Shown here one piece after another: positions 60,601 to 64,000 of a stretch of 64,000 nt of DNA (position 1 is its first letter; each line of letters opens with the position of its first letter). The stretch is taken from positions 310,001 through 374,000 of the forward strand of contig JBARXJ010000048.1 in the NCBI GenBank assembly GCA_049647265.1, read 5' to 3'. This DNA comes from JAAURB01 sp049647265. Lineage in GTDB: Bacteria > Cyanobacteriota > Cyanobacteriia > Cyanobacteriales > Microcoleaceae. Both the position numbers and the translations under genes were made by a program. The notes beneath the pieces were generated by a model that saw nothing but the letters and a program-made list of their open reading frames with translations, was not told the origin of the DNA and made no database searches.

Positions 60601-61752
60601 ATGATTGAACAACTGAAGGGTAATCAAAGAATTGAGGTAAATACTTCAATGGATTCTGTTAAGATTCTCAATGTCTCAATTGATAACCTAGCAACAACTG
60701 CATTACTCGAAAAACTACGACACGGTGGAATTGTGTTTACACCTAACGTGGATCATTTAGTAAAACTTCAACAAGATCCAGACTTTTTTGAAGTTTATAG
60801 TCAAGCTGATTATATTGTCTGTGATAGCAAAATTTTGATGTATGTTTCAGACTTTCTCGGCTCACCCATACGGGAAAAAATTTCAGGATCGGATCTGTTT
60901 CCTGCTTTTTATTCTTATTATCGTCACGATCCAGACATGACCATGTTCCTATTGGGAGCAGCAGAAGGCGTGGCTGAAATTGCTCAGAAAAATATCAATC
61001 AAAAAGTAGGACGAGAAATGGTGATCGGAACTTATTCTCCTCCCTTTGGCTTTGAAAAAGACGAAGCAGAATGTCAGAAAATTATTGAAATGATCAATGC
61101 TTCTAAAGCAACCGTCTTAGCAGTGGGTGTGGGCGCACCCAAGCAAGAAAAATGGATTTGTAAATATAAAAATGAATTTGAATTTGTTAAGGTGTTTTTA
61201 GCCATTGGGGCAACGATTGATTTTGAGGCAGGAAATCGTCAGCGATCGCCTGAGTGGATGAGTGTTGTGGGGTTGGAATGGCTGTATCGTATTCTGCAAG
61301 AACCCAAGCGATTATGGAAGCGTTATTTAGTCGATTCTTTACCCTTTTTTGGGTTAGTTTTACAGCAAAAGTTGAATCTTTATCGCTATAAAATGCGAAT
61401 TGGTCACCTGTTACTCGAAGCTGGATTACTCACCCATGAACAAATCGGAATTATCTTAAAATACAAAAAAGAACATCCTGAGCTATTATTTGGCGAAATT
61501 GTGGTTCAGCAAGGTTGGCTAAAACAAGAAACGATTGACTTTTTTGCAGATTATTTATCTCAAATTCAGCAAGATAAGAATAAGTGTCCGATTGGGCAAT
61601 ATCTCAAGCAAGCCGGATTAATTGATGATGAAAAAATTGAGAAAATCCTTCAAGAACAGCAATCTTCTCATCGGCGTTTTGGAGAAATTGCCGCTGCCGA
61701 GGGTTGGGTGAAACAAAAAACGACTAATTTTATTGTTGATTCTGTCAAATGA
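60601..61752 (+). CDS. WecG/TagA/CpsF glycosyltransferase with duplicated MshEN-like C-terminus
   Basis: This 383-residue protein has a GT26 domain (about residues 20-250): FTPNVDHLVKLQQDPDFFEV, ADYIVCDSKILMYVSDFLGS and AVGVGAPKQEKWI, with IGATIDFEAGNRQRSPEWM. It should transfer an N-acetylmannosamine-type sugar onto a lipid-linked acceptor for polysaccharide. The C-terminal 120 residues hold two LG-[ED]-I ... GW-type modules (LLLEAGLLTHEQI ... FGEIVVQQGW; LKQAGLIDDEKI ... FGEIAAAEGW). The same type is in the protein at 562-1005. ATG 60601 is used. ATG 60649 is an alternative. Confidence 0.88.
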   Translation: MIEQLKGNQRIEVNTSMDSVKILNVSIDNLATTALLEKLRHGGIVFTPNVDHLVKLQQDPDFFEVYSQADYIVCDSKILMYVSDFLGSPIREKISGSDLFPAFYSYYRHDPDMTMFLLGAAEGVAEIAQKNINQKVGREMVIGTYSPPFGFEKDEAECQKIIEMINASKATVLAVGVGAPKQEKWICKYKNEFEFVKVFLAIGATIDFEAGNRQRSPEWMSVVGLEWLYRILQEPKRLWKRYLVDSLPFFGLVLQQKLNLYRYKMRIGHLLLEAGLLTHEQIGIILKYKKEHPELLFGEIVVQQGWLKQETIDFFADYLSQIQQDKNKCPIGQYLKQAGLIDDEKIEKILQEQQSSHRRFGEIAAAEGWVKQKTTNFIVDSVK

Positions 61753-61794
61753 TAGTGTTTCCCATCTCATGGGTAGCGCTATAAAACAAAAAAA

Positions 61795-61823
61795 AATGCC
61801 TATTGTTCTAGACAGTAGGCATT
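61795..61823 (-). terminator. Terminator of dnaK
   Basis: AATGCCTA and TAGGCATT form a perfect 8-bp stem with a 13-nt loop that can extend by a few pairs. On the minus strand the stem is followed by eight or more T residues, which fits dnaK, whose stop lies at 61925. On the + strand ATTTCTTT follows, so it may also serve the glycosyltransferase. Confidence 0.85.
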
Positions 61824-61924
61824 ATTTCTTTAATTTAAAGGGAAGGAAAATGCTTCGGTGAGGAAACATTTTCTGATATAACACTACAACGTAATAACCG
61901 ATGACGGCGCGTAGCGCTATAAAA

Positions 61925-63850
61925 TTACTTGGCTTCAGTAAAGTCAGCATCAATCACATCGTCAGAACCGCTACTGTCAGCCTCAGCCGAAGCACCATTA
62001 CCCTCGCCTGCCTCTGCGCCTGCATCGGGTGTAGCACCATCAGCTTGTTGATAGAGGTTGCTGCTGACAGTATAGAGCGCTTGCTGTAAGTCTGTGGTTA
62101 GGCTTTGGATTTTCTCATCATCATCAGCCGCGATCGCATCGCGCAGATCTTTAATTAACCCTTCCATTTTGGTTTTCTCATCAGCGGGGACTTTATCACC
62201 CAATTCACTGATTTGTTTCTCTGCCTGATAAGCTAAAGAATCAGCTTGGTTCTTGCGGTCAATTTTCTCACGACGTTCTTTATCGGTGTTGGCATTTTGT
62301 TCCGCTTCACGAACCATCCGTTCGACTTCAGTATCCGGTAACGTCGAAGCCCCAGTAATACTGATAGACTGTTCTTTCCCGGTTCCTTTATCCTTCGCGG
62401 TAACATTGAGGATACCGTTGGCATCAATATCAAAGGTAACTTCAATTTGAGGGACTCCACGAGGTGCGGGAGGAATACCATCGAGACGGAAGGTTCCTAG
62501 ACTCTTGTTATCGTTGGACATTTCCCGTTCCCCTTGCAGAACGTGGATTTCAACGTTAGTTTGTCCATCAACCGCAGTCGAGAAGACTTCTGACTTTTTG
62601 GTGGGGATGGTGGTGTTACGAGGAATAATTTTAGTCATCACGCCCCCGAGGGTTTCTACACCCAAGGATAACGGCGTTACGTCGAGTAGTAAGATATCCT
62701 TAACTTCACCAGCCAAAACACCCGCTTGAATCGCAGCCCCCATGGCAACCACTTCATCAGGGTTAACGGTTTGGTTCGGGTCTTTACCCAAAACTCGCTT
62801 AACTAAGTCTTGAATCGCTGGAATCCGAGTTGAACCCCCAACCAGAACAATCTCATCAATATTAGATTTGTTGAGTTTAGCATCTGAGAGCGCTTTTTCG
62901 ACCGGAATCCGACAGCGGTCAATTAAATCAGAACAGATTTCCTCAAATTTTGTCCGGGTTAGGGTTGTATCGAGGTGTTTGGGGCCTTCAGCAGTTGCGG
63001 TAATGAAGGGCAGGTTAATATCGGTTTGGGTTAAGCTAGAGAGTTCTTTCTTTGCTTTCTCTGCGGCTTCAGTTAAGCGTTGTAGAGACTGCTTATCTTT
63101 ACGCAAGTCAACGCCTTCTGCTTTCATGAAGTCTTCGGCTAAGAAGTCCACGATTTTTTTATCGAAGTCATCCCCCCCGAGGTGAGTATCTCCAGAAGTG
63201 GAGAGTACTTCAAAGACACCGTCGCCTACTTCTAGGATTGATACGTCAAATGTACCGCCCCCTAGGTCAAATACCAGAATGGTTTCGTTGCTTTTTTTAT
63301 CTAAACCGTAAGCTAGAGAGGCCGCAGTCGGTTCGTTAATAATCCGTTTAACTTCAATCCCGGCAATTTTACCCGCGTCTTTTGTGGCTTGACGTTGAGA
63401 GTCATTAAAATAAGCAGGAACTGTAATAACAGCTTCAGTGACAGGGGAGTCAAGATATTTGCTGGCATCTTCAACCAGTTTACGCAAAACCTGGGCGGCA
63501 ATCTCTTCTGGGGCAAACTGTTTGTTGCGGGCAGGACAATCTAATTTAACGTTGCCGCTGCTGTCACGAACCACTTTATAAGAGACTTCCTTAGATTCAT
63601 TGGTCACCTCATCAAACTTGCGACCAATAAACCGTTTGACGGAATAAAACGTATTCTCCGGGTTCATCACAGACTGGCGCTTAGCAATTTGTCCCACTAA
63701 TTGTTCGCCATTATCTTTCTTGGCATAAGCAACAACAGAGGGAGTAGTGCGTAAACCTTCTGCGTTGGCAATAACAGTGGGTTTACCCCCTTCCATCACT
63801 GCGACACAAGAGTTTGTAGTACCTAAGTCAATTCCAACTACTTTTCCCAT
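61925..63850 (-). CDS. dnaK: Chaperone DnaK (Hsp70), cyanobacterial DnaK2 type
   Basis: This 641-residue Hsp70 has ATPase motifs GIDLGTTNSCVAV, VITVPAYFNDSQRQATKDAG, DLGGGTFDVSIL and LVGGSTRIPAIQ. A linker, substrate-binding domain (about 390-500) and helical lid follow. The tail is acidic (SGSDDVIDADFTEAK). It refolds proteins and partners ClpB (16431-19052). The length and start match DnaK2-type proteins. Its upstream region ends at the window edge. Confidence 0.97.
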   Translation of the reverse strand: MGKVVGIDLGTTNSCVAVMEGGKPTVIANAEGLRTTPSVVAYAKKDNGEQLVGQIAKRQSVMNPENTFYSVKRFIGRKFDEVTNESKEVSYKVVRDSSGNVKLDCPARNKQFAPEEIAAQVLRKLVEDASKYLDSPVTEAVITVPAYFNDSQRQATKDAGKIAGIEVKRIINEPTAASLAYGLDKKSNETILVFDLGGGTFDVSILEVGDGVFEVLSTSGDTHLGGDDFDKKIVDFLAEDFMKAEGVDLRKDKQSLQRLTEAAEKAKKELSSLTQTDINLPFITATAEGPKHLDTTLTRTKFEEICSDLIDRCRIPVEKALSDAKLNKSNIDEIVLVGGSTRIPAIQDLVKRVLGKDPNQTVNPDEVVAMGAAIQAGVLAGEVKDILLLDVTPLSLGVETLGGVMTKIIPRNTTIPTKKSEVFSTAVDGQTNVEIHVLQGEREMSNDNKSLGTFRLDGIPPAPRGVPQIEVTFDIDANGILNVTAKDKGTGKEQSISITGASTLPDTEVERMVREAEQNANTDKERREKIDRKNQADSLAYQAEKQISELGDKVPADEKTKMEGLIKDLRDAIAADDDEKIQSLTTDLQQALYTVSSNLYQQADGATPDAGAEAGEGNGASAEADSSGSDDVIDADFTEAK

Positions 63851-64000
63851 TGGGATTTCTTTGCTCCTAATACGACAAAATTTAAATGTTATTTCCGCCC
63901 GGTTAGTTTGTTCCCCAACTCAGACTGTTTGATTAAACCAAACGGTTTAACACTCTTTGATGAGTCCAAAATTTGAATACACTCTTTAAGGTAAATTCCC
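63851..64000 (-). promoter_or_regulatory. Upstream region of dnaK (partial)
   Basis: The 150 bp before dnaK contains AAACC/GGTTT around 63935-63950 (AAACCAAACGGTTT) as an inverted repeat. It probably includes the promoter, but I see no CIRCE element. The region may extend beyond the window. Confidence 0.35.

Overview
The window comes from a cyanobacterium, most likely a filamentous Oscillatoriales-type strain (the order is inference). Supporting signs are psbK, the cyanobacterial/plastid CGLD27 (Ycf36) family next to rsfS, the cyanobacterial TIGR03792 family, many GCGATCGC octamers, TpsA/CHAT/FecR surface genes and a type I-D CRISPR-Cas locus.

Layout. 1-2.6 kb: the 3' end of glycogen phosphorylase, a MshEN-like domain protein, a peptidoglycan-binding protein and a WYL regulator of the TIGR03985 CRISPR-associated type. 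3.3-14.6 kb: a complete type I-D locus on the + strand (cas3d, cas10d, csc2, csc1, cas6, cas4, cas1, cas2), a leader and an array of 19 identical 37-nt repeats. cas10d carries an in-frame internal start with a perfect Shine-Dalgarno sequence, matching the internally translated small subunit Cas11d. 15-21.5 kb: a fasciclin protein, ClpB and a membrane histidine kinase. 21.6-29.3 kb: a 2556-residue TpsA-like adhesin ending in a CHAT protease domain, with 11 tandem 24-residue repeats. 29.7-34.7 kb: small proteins, a decayed toxin-antitoxin pair, initiator tRNA-Met and the rsfS/CGLD27/asparaginase cluster. 35-45.5 kb: an RTX-SGNH hydrolase, a DUF697-like protein, a PAS-GAF-GGDEF protein, a non-coding stretch with a diverged tandem duplication and a large hairpin, and a divergent FecR/CHAT-TPR pair. 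45.5-52.5 kb: a HAD phosphatase, an orphan PhnM beside a 2H phosphoesterase, a Dabb protein, psbK (45 codons), a rhomboid protease, and a Dps/ChaB-domain stress pair. 53.2-60.5 kb: three paralogous six-helix membrane proteins, each preceded by 3-5 tandem 8-bp repeats on an exact 11-bp period (Pho-box-like), followed by an alpha/beta hydrolase, a solute-binding protein and a cytosine-deaminase-like amidohydrolase. 60.6-64 kb: a WecG/TagA glycosyltransferase with a duplicated C-terminal domain, and DnaK.

How the genes work together. The I-D genes form one adaptation and interference unit. Its helicase is Cas3d, its HD nuclease sits in Cas10d, and the WYL protein is a plausible transcriptional regulator. 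The most original region is the triplicated membrane family with three Pho-box-like arrays, a candidate phosphate-responsive module of unknown function. The PhnM/2H pair may be a second phosphorus-related unit. Two CHAT proteases, each tied to exported proteins, suggest surface or envelope signalling.
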